27,497 nucleotides of DNA from Leucocoprinus leucothites (taxonomy: Eukaryota; Basidiomycota; Agaricomycetes; Agaricales; Agaricaceae), in contig JAACJO010000080.1 of NCBI GenBank assembly GCA_013368445.1, positions 1-27,497 on the forward strand, given 5' to 3'. A model generated the notes under the pieces. That model was not told where the DNA came from. It was given only the letters and a program-made list of their open reading frames with translations, and did no database searches. This document shows positions 11,105-20,654 of this stretch, piece after piece. Position 1 is the first letter of the stretch, and the number at the start of each line of letters is the position of its first letter. The translations under genes and the position numbers were made by a program.

Positions 11105-13165
11105 TCAGTCCGGTGACACCTTGTACGAACCGGGTTTCGGTGCTGTAGAACTTATATTAGCTTTTGATATTATAGATATCGTCCTACATACGTTCGTTGA
11201 GTATCTATTGTCTGACATAGTTTTTGTTTTCGTTGTATCTATTTATAATATGTATTATAACGAAAGCGACTGTAAAGGGGAAAGTTGCATCAAAGTCGGT
11301 TACAGGTATATGATCGGTTTGTGTCGTTAGGGCCGGCCTGAGAAATTTCACGTGGTCATGCCCTTGTGGTGGGAAAAAGCACCACCGGTTACAGGACCAT
11401 ATGACCGGTTAGTATGGTTAGGGCCGGCCTGAGAAAGCTCACGCCTCAAAATCGGCACGTGGCTTGGCCCAATCCCCACACTCACGGTGAGTCACGCGGC
11501 TAGACTCACAGTCACATGGCTGGACCCACCCTCCGGTTCCCAGGATCCTCACGTGCGGAAAAAACCTGCCCTAAATCTTCGAAGCGCTCATATACTGATG
11601 CGCATCAATATCACCTCTTTCCTTTCTGTTATCTCCGTCGTAGTATGGTAGTATTGTACTTAGATACCCTCACGTTTGAGTTCATGTGTCACTTGGTGAT
11701 ATACTGCGATTCACCAATTATTCTGGGGCTTCGTTAGCCCTATAATGAACAGTGGGAGAAATGAGGAATAGAACATGCGACCCTCATGTTGATTGACAGT
11801 GAAATATCGTCCGGAAACCAAGCCATAGAATGTCTTGGTAAGATTCGCCTCCCATTCTACAGTGCGGCGAGTGAAATTTCTAATAATCAAGCACTTGTTA
11901 GTGTCGGATATGCTACACTCCTCAAATGCGTCTCGCAGTGCACAGACGACATTACATGGGAACGGCGCATTCCCAATTACCAAACGCTTCTCATCGTATG
12001 CGCCTGCCTTCCCACCCTCAAAAACAATGATCAACACGTCCATGGTGTTTATCGCACAAATCGCAGGGTGAGACTTGTTTTATCAACGTCATTTATTCAA
12101 TTAACATGTTCTCCAGATTCAACGTCGTTCTGAGGACGGACGGCACCGCCTTTGCACCGTAACGCACAATTCATCTGTGCCGGGCCTGTCGCGTCAAGAA
12201 TGCGTATCAGGATATACCACTTCCTCAAGAACTCGCCGGCTCAAATCTGGTGCGCCCGCCAGCGCAACTACAAAACCCACCCTCCTGTTGGCCCACCCAC
12301 ATCTAATAACGGACATTACACTGAGGTCTCTGGGTTTACATTTACTGAGGACCTGGTGGCATCGCAAGGATCTGAACGGTCATCGTCTGGCCGATTTTAA
12401 GCAGTGTTTGTTGCGTGACGGACAATGTCACATTAATCTAGTCTTTCTACGTTCGAGGGTGCGTTAATAGTTTCAATTATAAGTGATATGAGCTGATGCC
12501 GCAAAATATCAGACAGTCGATACAAATTCCAAAATGATTCGGGCGTTCATATTATCAACGAACACGCTCTTATCACCTTATTCAACTATGTTACAAGAAT
12601 AACCCTCCCTGAGGAGCTGTAATTAGCCCAAGTTTGATGGCGGCAAACCCGGCCCTGTATTTTGACGCTCTGATACGGATAGTAAGACTCGTCGTTCATA
12701 GCATTCTTAGTGAAATGTCTGACGAGGCTAAACACCCTTCAGTACCTAATGTGTCTGATATGTACAAGAGCTCTCCTGGGCGTCCGGTTACCGTCCCGCA
12801 GTGCGGATTAATTGAATTCTAGCGGTGCTACAAGTGACGCCGAAATGGACAGCGGCTCCCGTACGTATTTTGTCCTATCTACATTTGATCAGTAGCTGAT
12901 ATTTTTTGAACTAGTTGTACAGTGAACACAAAGGTTTATCAGTGTTCACCCTACACCCTACATCTTTCTTGGGGACTTTGCAATGCACCTAGAGACGGCA
13001 CCAGTGAGGCGGCCTAGTACGAATAGTGTGATTCACCTTATATGTCAACGCTGAGCTTTCAAATATATGGAAAACCCGCCTCCCTGAACTCAGGTCGCTT
13101 TTTTTTGTTGCGCCTTTCCTTTATCTGTGATCCCCGTGCCCAGAACAACTAATTGCAGCCTCTCC
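11105..13165. other. Region between the SPT5-like gene and the core repeat; only weak coding signal
   Basis: No family recognised. Plus-strand frames at 11786-12067 and 12117-12458 can be joined in phase by a 49-nt GTGAGA...CTCCAG intron, with another GTGCGT donor at 12459. Overlapping frames in the other registers and on the minus strand (12043-11711) are also open, and the predicted residues look like no known domain. A decayed gene is possible. A short open frame at 12634-12822 has no context. The segment 13100-13165 is pyrimidine-rich and runs into the part shared with copy A. Confidence 0.4.
11297..11443. promoter_or_regulatory. Two direct ~57-bp repeats upstream of the SPT5-like gene
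   Basis: Units 11297-11352 and 11386-11443 share CGGTTACAGG at the start, then ATATGA.CGGTT, TTAGGGCCGGCCTGAGAAA and a final CACG. The second and a nearby segment (11453-11459) carry CACGTG-type boxes. They lie 190-340 bp upstream of the minus-strand start codon at 11104, the expected promoter zone. Regulatory function is inferred from position and repetition only. Confidence 0.55.
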
Positions 13166-13423
13166 GTAACCTCAAATCCGATCTCCGTGAGTTCACATGG
13201 TTTAAGTTCGAATGGTTCGAACCTAATAGAGATACTCCGTGCCCTCTAGGTCTTACATCCACGCATATGGTCATAGTTACACCCATTCCCGTGTCCTATT
13301 TCTCTCCTGAACTTTAAAATTTTAAACGCCCTCTGCTTTTAAAGGTGATAACCCTCTCTGCCGTTTTTCACCCCCCCACCCCCCACCCCCCACTCTCATT
13401 GCGTTTCCTTAACCCAAACTGTT

Positions 13424-16400
13424 ATGTCCCACTTCTTCGTCGATTTGAAAGCTTGCAAAAATCCTGACTGCGCATGGAAAGGCTCATGCATGCTGTTCAA
13501 AGCAGCGTCCATGCAGCCTGACCTCAATTGCGCACTTATGTCCTTGTGCGAATGCGGCTGTCAAGCCACTCGTCACTATTTGCCTACAACCACTACTCAA
13601 GTATGTACCTCGCCTTTGGTTGAGCTGTACGTACTGAACCCCTCTGCTAGCCTCCTGACCCTGCCCCTCTCGCTCAGGTATGCTATCGCATTTGTTGCTT
13701 TTCCCCCTTATTAATCGCTATGTTATTAATCTTTTTAGGGTACGGGTAATGTTTCCCCAAACGCGACCCCGTACGGTATCTCGTCTGAAGGCCAGCACTT
13801 CGTTCCTGGGAGTCTCGGTGCGGAGTTCCTTCGCTCTATGGGTGAAGGGAGAGGAAGTGCTTCAGCCTTTCTCCGAACCGACAACATCCGGAAAAAACGC
13901 CAGCAACAAGACGGCCTCGCCGACAGCCTCCAATTCGATCCTGGATCAGAGGTAAGACATACCATCTTGCATTAAGTCAATATCTGACTCGGAGCAAGAT
14001 CCACAAGACGGCAGCAGAGAACGCATCGACCACTCGGCTTCCCAAAAACAAAAGACGCAGGAAGGCTGAGGATACTTCTCGCCCAGCTGCCCGATAACGA
14101 CCGCCCCTGCTAAAGCAAAGGAGCCTCTAAGAGTATTCAAGTTCGTTTTGATACCTGAAACCTCGCTACTGGATAACTTCACTCGTACCGAGCCCACTGC
14201 CGATGAGTATGTCGGAGTCACTCTTAATACCTGCCTTACTTACCGTTTTATAGGATCCGAACTAGCTTGTACACTGCAGGCCTCGTGGTCGACGTGACAA
14301 TTGACGCCACAGCCACTCACTCGGAAATCAAAGAATCCGTTATCGCTGCTTTCCTTGCCGCGCCTATCCGTCAAGAAATTCCCATTACCCTGGAGGATTT
14401 CTCGATCGTCTCTGCTTCTCCCCAGGGTAAAGGCCAGCGCAGGATACTCAAGCGCATTTTGAACTCTAGTGAAGCTGTACTGTCACTGGAATCGATCAAA
14501 TTGTGAGTTAAATTCGTTTATTCCTTCGCGTTGTCTACTAAATAGGACGTCATGTCTAGTCACAGTATTACTCACCGCCAGGGCAAGAAAGATATGGGCA
14601 AGGTTGTATACGTTGGTCTGTTACGCGGAAAAGCGGATATTGTGATCTCTCAGGAGAATGGAGATGGTGGCAACGAAGAGAGTGCTTCAGCTGAAGACAG
14701 CGCTAGTGTTGACGAGGATGCACAATCTGACGTCTTGATGGCTGATGAAACGGCTGGTGCGTTCGTAATAGCTACCATGCTATTGGTTTTAATCGCCGGC
14801 ATACCTAGACAATAACAAGACTTATGAAGATTTCTTAAACCATTCGCCCTTTGAAGACACCAGCGCCGACAACTTCAACTCTGGTAACATGAACCTTGAA
14901 GATCTTCCCGTTGGTGAAGAATATATTGGGCCAGCATTCGCTCGTACGTAGTAATGTGTCCTATTATTTTATCAGACTCAGCGCCCTTGATAGATCCCGA
15001 TGGATTAGTTGATTATTTACGCTACGATAAACATATACTACCACTGCATTGCTTGACGCGTAACATTTCATGTGAACTTGGGCAAGAAACCTGGGTATGT
15101 AGTCGCGCTTTTCCTTATGATGCTGGATTCTCAACTTTTAATCCAGTGGCCCCTGCAAGATTCCCGCTGTTGGACCGACCTTCACCAGGCTGCCGGTGCA
15201 ATTCAGACGAAGTTGGAGGCTGTCGAAAAAGAGTCGACTCACAGGTATCTTATCAAGGAGCTCTATACAGCACTGAACAGAGCACAGGCATCATTCGACT
15301 TTCTCTTCAAGCTCTCGAACATGCGGGTTATAGGGATTGTATCGGATGACGACAAGTATTACACTGCGAGTTTCCGAGATACTTTCCGTGTCGGGCCTCA
15401 CGGTGTCATGCCGTTCATTTCAACTCTTTATCGGGCGCACTGCCATCTCAACTCCTTGCAGGTAACCAGCTGGATCAAGAATGAGGTGGAGAACTGTCTT
15501 CGCCGCATTGATGCATACGCTTACTGTCTCCTGACTCTGGTTAACGACTTCCGCGAGTTGGAGGACAGAGTGAAGTGGGATGTACCTGGTGTTTGTCATC
15601 TTCGGCGTTCTACCAACACCCACCCCGACCTTTTTCCAGTAAGTTCTATGCCCCGAATTCCTCATTCAATCTTCGGCTTACAAGATCATCAGGTTTCAAC
15701 AATATCATATTTGGTTCTTCGAGTGCCGCTGAATCACCGCTTGCCTGAGTCCATCATTCAGGACCTCCACCATGACTTCGGAAGTGCAACCGAGCACTCG
15801 AAGATTGATCCCACCAAGTTATGCTATGGCGAGCTCGGGATTCACGGATTCCTGGACCTTGTAGCTGATTATCTCGATGCATGCCCCAGCGAAGCTACCT
15901 ACTACGACGAGGTCAAGGGCATTGTTTCGCGTTTCTGCATGGATCTTTCATACGCAATAGAACGTCACGCTATTGTAAGCTGTCCCAGCTAAACTATGAA
16001 CATGATCTAACCTACATGCTTCTAGATAGATGCTCAGACAAAAGGGAAGGGCCGCCGCAAGTATGAAACGAGAAGCTCTACAGTCAAGGATAGGGACAGG
16101 TGTCGTGCATTTTTCAACCGAGGTAACAGTACATTACTTACAAATTGAACTCAGCTCTCCTGACATTGAGGAATTAGAGCCAGGTCAGTGCCACCTATTG
16201 CTATCGTTTGCCGCCTGCTGACTCATGTCACAGATGAAGCTACTCGCAACGTATTCGAACGTAAGTAATATTCAATCTCAGTAGTTGAACTGTCATTAAT
16301 TCTCTTGAAAGACAAAGACAAGCAACGGAGGTCGAACGCCAATGCCAATAGCAGTAATTGCAGGGCTGATCCTTCCTCCAGCACGACGAACGCTTCCACA

Positions 16401-16902
16401 CATTTTACGAATAGCTCCTCATCCACTGGCACGAGTGCAGGCTCCAATACTTCCACAGGCTCGAGTGACGGTGGTTCGGCTGGTGCCTCAACTAGTTCCC
16501 CAACTGGTGCCTCTACTGGACCGGGCTCAGCTCCATCTGCGACCTCAACCCCACGTGTAAAGGTAAAAAATCTCTCTACATGTAACACACTCGATGAACT
16601 AGCACAACGAGTCGTTACTTACATCAAGCACCCTGATCCCGAAAAGCGGCTTCCTTCCTGGAACTTAATGCAGGGTGTTACGAGGGAATTGAAATGGCGC
16701 AAGCTATTCTTAGTAAGCTTCCAATCCTCTACTTCTCTTGATCTTTTATCTGATGATACCTCAGACATATCACCCCGACAAAAACAGTATCGGGCTCCCA
16801 AATTCAGATGGCAGTACTCCTAGTGTATACACGGAAGCTTGGTTGGTGACGTGCGTTTATGTCACTGGTCACTTAAACCGAATACGGAAATCCGAGGTGT
16901 AG
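13424..16902 (+). CDS. Transposon-associated protein: Cys-rich N-terminus, S/T-rich linker, C-terminal HPDKN (J-domain-like) motif
   Basis: Not a family I can name. Thirteen exons join in phase: 13424-13600, 13739-13951, 14121-14206, 14254-14502, 14560-14756, 14809-14943, 14976-15094, 15147-15638, 15693-15974, 16030-16183, 16234-16260, 16312-16712, 16765-16902; 889 aa. Residues 11-51 hold seven Cys and a His (CxxxxCxxxxxC, then CxCxC), a likely zinc site. Exon 5 is acidic. Residues about 725-800 are Ser/Thr/Gly-rich. The last splice (52-nt intron at 16713-16764) creates WRKLFLTYHPDKN, the helix II-HPD signature of J-domains, which stimulate Hsp70 ATPase. Weak points: the second intron may be 169 nt or hide a frameshift (an in-frame TGA at about 14068 and a basic stretch KNKRRRKAE in another register), and one intron is only 32 nt. 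It lies just upstream of the integrase in both copies, so it belongs to the mobile unit. Confidence 0.65.
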
Positions 16903-17090
16903 TTTATTCTCGGTCGAGGGATAGTGTAATGATTGGATTACAAACACGCGTCGAATCTCACCACTATGCTATATTGACTAAATATTTTCATCTGCGACTT
17001 ATATCTCTTGTTACCTTGATGTTTCATGCTTTAGTGTCTATGTGACAAGCTGTGTATTCTAGTGTCAACTAATAGTGTACAGTCCGTTTC

Positions 17091-17181
17091 CCTCTAATAC
17101 TTTTTTCACCATTATTGCTGTCTATTCTCCTCATAGTACTTTTCTCGCTATTATTACTGTCTATTCCCCTCTAATACTTCC
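17091..17181. repeat. ~39-bp tandem repeat, about 2.3 units, in the intergenic spacer
   Basis: Units starting at 17091, 17129 and 17168 share CCTC(T/A)(A/T)(A)TACTTTT, then CTATTATT(A/G)CTGTCTATTC. The repeat is pyrimidine-rich and present in both copies (3732-3830 in copy A). It lies between the 889-aa gene and the integrase. Function unknown. Confidence 0.7.
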
Positions 17182-17291
17182 CCCTCTCTGAGCTATATTA
17201 CAATTTATTTTACGGTATTCAGTCATATATGCCCTATGCTGTTTTTCATTTCTGAGGTGTACAGAAAAAGTTGAAAGGGAGGCTTAGCATA

Positions 17292-17339
17292 CATAGGGGC
17301 CGTGCCTATGCCTCTGCATTCTGAGTGCCATTTTTGGCA
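17292..17339 (+). promoter_or_regulatory. Two short hairpins upstream of the integrase gene
   Basis: CATAGG (17292-17297) pairs with CCTATG (17305-17310). TGCCA (17326-17330) pairs with TGGCA (17335-17339) across a TTTT loop. Both are retained in copy A and lie 95-145 bp before the integrase start. They could shape the transcript end of the upstream gene or the leader of the integrase; this is speculative. Confidence 0.3.
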
Positions 17340-17434
17340 TTGTTCTAGAGGATACGAGTGCGTCTCCCCTGTTTCCAATTTAGTAAGTAGCATTTCAATA
17401 ATGAGATGAAAAATCTGGTCACTTACTCCCCACC

Positions 17435-19048
17435 ATGCCCACTGAGCCTTATGATGGCGATCGAGTCTCCAACTTTCTGCGGCTGTCTGATAAAATCGTT
17501 CAAGAGGCCCAACACCTCATTGTAACAATACCTAATGTTGAGATATTCGCTGTCGAGAGGTCACTTAGGCTTCTCAATACCGTGAATCAAGTCTTACAGC
17601 AAATTTCGGACCAATGGATTTCTCCAGTGGAGGTGGAGTTTCTTTCGGGTGTCGTTCAAGGCCTAATACACCCGCTCCAGCATTTTTTGGAAGTCACGGA
17701 CCCAAATGAACGACCTCAAGCGCAGACGGCTCCTCCTGGCCCAGGTCGTGGTCGACCAAGGGTTATAATCGATATTCAACGCGCTATTCATCTTCATGAC
17801 CTCGGAAACTCATGGGAGTCAGTTGCAGAGGCCATAGGTGTTGCGAGAAAAACACTGTACCTTCACCTAGCCCGAGCTGGCATTTCCTCCGCTCGCCCCA
17901 CACATACAGAGATCACAGATGAAGGATTAGATGAAGTCGTAGCCGGAATCTCTCTTCTACACCCACAGAATGGTGCAGGAATTATTCACGGTGCCTTGAA
18001 GTCCCTAGAAATTCTTGTACCAATCAAACGTGTAAAAGAGAGTCTTAGGCGTGTAGATCCTATTGGTATCATGCTTCGGTGAGTCATTTTTGCTCAACGT
18101 TCCGACACCCAGTTGAATAAACATATTTAGATGGCATGGAGCAATCAAACGCCGTGTGTATCGTGTTCGAGGTAGCAATGCCCTATGGCATATGGATGGA
18201 AATGAGAAGCTGAAGCCTTGGGGGTTTTATATACATGGCTGCGTGGATGGACACTCTCGTCTGCTCATCTACCTGCAGTGCCGTGACAATAAACGCGCTC
18301 TAACAGTAGAGAAGATCTTCATGCGTGGAGTCTCACAATACGGCTGGCCTAGTAGAGTTCGTGGAGATTATGGTACCGAAAATAATGCCATCGAAGTTAG
18401 AATGGTCTTGAAGTGGGGAGAGCACCACAAAGCCTACATTCGAGGACGGTATGTGTCTACCTAATCAATACTGTATGTTGTCTAAGTCATAACTCTAGCT
18501 CTGTACACAACGTCCGTATCGAGCGTACATGGAGGGATGTTCGCACCGGAGTTATTGAGTTCTGGAGGACGATTTTTCTTCATCTAGAAGAGATCGGCAT
18601 GCTAGACATGGACAATGCTGCACATCGTGTATGTCTTTTTATTGTCTTCCAGCCCCGTATTCAGCGCTGGCTCGATCGCTTTATTCAGTTTTGGAACCAC
18701 CACTCAATCCGTACTGCCAAGAATAAAAGTCCACTTGCGATCTACGAGCTAAGCAAGGAACGTGCCATCAACCTTGGATTTTGGAATAATGATCCGGGAG
18801 ATGGAGTTGAAGAAATAGACCCATTCTACGGCTTCGACGGCCAGGAACAACAACCGACACCTGAAGAGCTTCTCCAAGAGGATGAGCAGCGACAAAATGA
18901 GAGGGACAGAGATGACGGGCCAGCACTGGCGGAGGCCAGAAAGGTGTTGAGTAACTTACCTGTTCACATGGATGACGGCAACAACGGTATCAACTGGTAT
19001 TGTCAAGCTCTTTTCACCCTCGAGACATACTTGAACGCTCTAGCATAG
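17435..19048 (+). CDS. DDE integrase/transposase (retroviral-integrase-like fold) with HTH
   Basis: Three exons: 17435-18078, 18131-18448, 18499-19048, giving 503 aa. Residues 104-109 (GRGRPR) form an AT-hook-like motif; residues 120-152 (ending GVARKTLYLHLARAGI) are a helix-turn-helix. The catalytic core begins RWHGAIKRRVYRVRGSNALW and carries the acid triad D237 (in LWHMDGNEK), D294 (in RGDYGTEN) and E329 (in HNVRIERTWRD), with 34 residues between the last two. The first splice builds RWHG and the second builds the R-S-V-H-N segment ahead of the catalytic Glu, which confirms both introns. The C-terminus is acidic and Gln-rich. The pattern matches the eukaryotic 'integrase core domain' family seen in basidiomycete and vertebrate transposons. 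It should cut and join the element ends. Both intron splice sites and all three acids are intact, so this copy may be active. Confidence 0.9.
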
Positions 19049-19462
19049 TTTTTTTGGAATATATTTATTAAATGGGAGAATTTCAGTGGGATTTAAGATT
19101 TGCTATTTGGAGTATATACTACGCCAAAAGTCCACCTCTCCTTTTTCGCTGCCGAGATGAGGAAATGATAATAATCACCGGTATTCCGGTGCACCGGTGC
19201 TATCAAACATGCCGCTCGGCAGGATTGTCTGCTGGCCTGGCTGCCGGCAAGAGTTCGGCAGCCTTTCACTGCGTTACCATTTGTGGAACATGCGAAAAAG
19301 TCAAGGGTGTCAAAAGAGTAAGGTGTTAAAATTTAGATGTCAAATTACAACATGTCAAAACTACTAGGTGCGCTTTTACGTCAACATGTCAAAATCTGAG
19401 TACATGCGAAATTCTAACGTGCTCTACTTTGCAAGTTGTCAAAATTTGAGTTGCGTTTTCCC
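19049..19462. other. Right subterminal region with palindromes
   Basis: Non-coding 3' end of the element. CACCGG-TATT-CCGGTG (19176-19191) is directly followed by the perfect palindrome GCACCGGTGC (19191-19200). Further inverted pieces (CTGCCGG, CCGGCA, CGGCAG) follow up to about 19265. Similar GC-rich inverted sequence lies at about 5330-5450 at the left end, with GCGGCATGT common to both in inverted orientation. Confidence 0.65.
19308..19444 (-). repeat. Right subterminal motif array TGTCAAAN x5
   Basis: Matches at 19308, 19338, 19353, 19387 and 19437 (8 bp each), all in the same direction and opposite to the left array at 5158-5238. Probable transposase-binding sites by analogy with other DNA transposons. 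Confidence 0.7.
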
Positions 19463-19485
19463 TTTTATTTTTTACACAGTATTTC
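19463..19485 (-). repeat. Right terminal inverted repeat (23 bp)
   Basis: Exact reverse complement of 5094-5116, ending TACACAGTATTTC, followed by TTCCA then TATAAAC. It marks the right boundary of the element 268 bp before the 3' end of the next host gene. Confidence 0.8.
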
Positions 19486-19752
19486 TTCCATATAAACGGC
19501 CACTGAGGATGGTAAATTCGTAGCATCTTTCACTAAGCCCGGTCTTTTTTTTCGAGCTTGCATCTTTTCTTGAAGAAACTCACAATAGGGACTCGTAATT
19601 TGGCAATAGCATATTTCATCAATTTGAACAGAGGCGATAGTAAAGTAACGACAGTATCATTAGGAAAAAACAACCTATGCACTAAAGAAGCAATCCAACG
19701 ACCTCGCAAAGAAAAAGTGCCAGGAAAAATGGTCACGGAAATGCTAATATCA

Positions 19753-20654
19753 TCACAAAGCAAATCCCAAACCAGCCAACGCAAAAGTGCCCAAACCCAG
19801 CCACGAAGCTCTCGACTGGCGCGCATCATTGCTACCACCATTTCCCACACCAGCAGCAGCGCCACCACCATTTCCAGCACCAGTTGTAGTCGTCGCGCCA
19901 CCACCAGCACCACCTCCGAACAAACCACCATTGCCACCACCTGCCGCCTGACCTCCAGGAGCTAGTTGGTAGTTAAAAATTCAATCAGGGAAATTGTAAA
20001 TCCGAGCACTCAAGGATTAGCTTACTGGTAGTAGGGAATGCATTGCTGCCAGGATTTGTTGTCACGTTTGGAATTGAAGGGGTCGTTGTAGGGGGAGGAT
20101 TGAGACCAATGCTTGAAGTAGTGCGAATTCGGGAGGTCGTCGGGGTCAAACTAATCCCCCCTCCGCCGCCGCCACCACCACCACCCTCCTGACAAACTGT
20201 CGCTCCAGTACTATCCTTAACGCAAGTCTCATCCGCATCTAGAGTAGTGCAAAAAAATCCCATTATCAATCTCATTCAAGGAAAACCGCATAGCTGAAAC
20301 GACTCACCACAACATCCCGATTTATCAGGACACAAAACAAGACTTGGATCCGTGCACTGATCACTCTGACCAGTACAAATAGACCCTTTCGGACAACAAC
20401 CCCCAGACACACAGTCCTGATCGTTCCTGCAACAAGAAACGGCATCAACAAGCATGAAAACCGGGGTCGCAGGTAGAGGTTTGTCGGATTTGTAGGAGAC
20501 CTTTAATGGTCGCTGAGGGACCACGTGCGAATTTGGGATGTGCGGGTGGTTGGATTCCTTTTGAGACGGTTCCCGCTGGACGAAGTCCGAGCGCAGAGGG
20601 AAGGAGAAGTAGCGCAACGGGTAACACGGTTGTTGGGAGAAGGGAGAGACGCAT
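19753..20654 (-). CDS. Secreted Cys-rich, probably GPI-anchored protein
   Basis: The ATG at 20654 opens a signal peptide (MRLSLLPTTVLPVALLLLPS, then ALG). After a short linker comes CDPGFHAC and a Cys-rich module (CCRNDQDCVSGGCCPKGSIC, then further Cys pairs up to about 20308). Exon 20238-20026 adds a poly-Gly tract of ten residues and a Ser/Thr/Pro-rich stalk. The last exon, 19961-19753, is Gly-rich and ends in a hydrophobic tail (ASWLGLGTFALAGLGFAL) typical of GPI attachment signals. The introns at 20307-20239 (69 nt) and 20025-19962 (64 nt) join in phase. The junction between the signal-peptide part and the Cys-rich part (about 20440-20460) does not: the first frame hits a TGA just after CDPGFHAC, and no ordinary GT-AG choice restores the second frame. 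Likely a cell-wall or surface protein; the exact family is unknown. Confidence 0.7.

Larger units (their letters stand above)
13166..18480 (+). repeat. Direct-repeat copy B of the transposon core (intact frames)
   Basis: Partner of 1-5088. Here the exons are open and splice in phase, so this copy was used to model the genes. The sequence beyond 18480 (rest of intron 2, exon 3, right end) has no counterpart in copy A within the window. Confidence 0.95.
5089..19490 (+). mobile_element. Candidate 14.4-kb DNA transposon with TIRs, DDE integrase, SPT5-like and HPD-motif genes
   Basis: Seen directly: a perfect 23-bp inverted repeat close to both ends, arrays of NTTTGACA (left) and TGTCAAAN (right) just inside, and GC-rich hairpin-forming sequence containing GCGGCATGT next to the arrays on both sides. 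The integrase gene ends about 410 bp before the right repeat, a normal place for the enzyme gene of a DNA transposon. The flanks outside the repeats read TATGG on the left and CCATA on the right, so a TA target duplication is possible but not proven. Inference: everything between the repeats is one element. The alternative is a younger core (about 13-19.5 kb) next to another insertion, with the left repeat belonging to a relative. Confidence 0.65.

Noticed and set aside
16123..16154. Candidate 32-nt intron GTAACA...CTCAG in the 889-aa gene
   Set aside because: It breaks the frame; using the acceptor at 16029 for the previous intron makes 16030-16183 one open exon.
16223..16588. Minus-strand 121-codon frame rich in Pro, Val and Glu
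   Set aside because: Antisense of the Ser/Thr/Gly-rich linker of the 889-aa gene.
18630..18653. GTATGT...TTCCAG inside integrase exon 3
   Set aside because: 24 nt is too short for an intron, and the read-through residues match the conserved spacing of this integrase family.
5089..19490. Retrotransposon (LTR) interpretation of the two direct copies
   Set aside because: The direct copies are over 5 kb and contain genes. No reverse transcriptase, primer-binding site or polypurine tract was seen; the ends are inverted, not direct.
19558..19965. Plus-strand open frame of 135 codons rich in Thr and Ser
   Set aside because: It is the antisense of the Gly-rich last exon and 3' flank of the secreted protein; the Thr/Ser richness is the complement of Gly codons.
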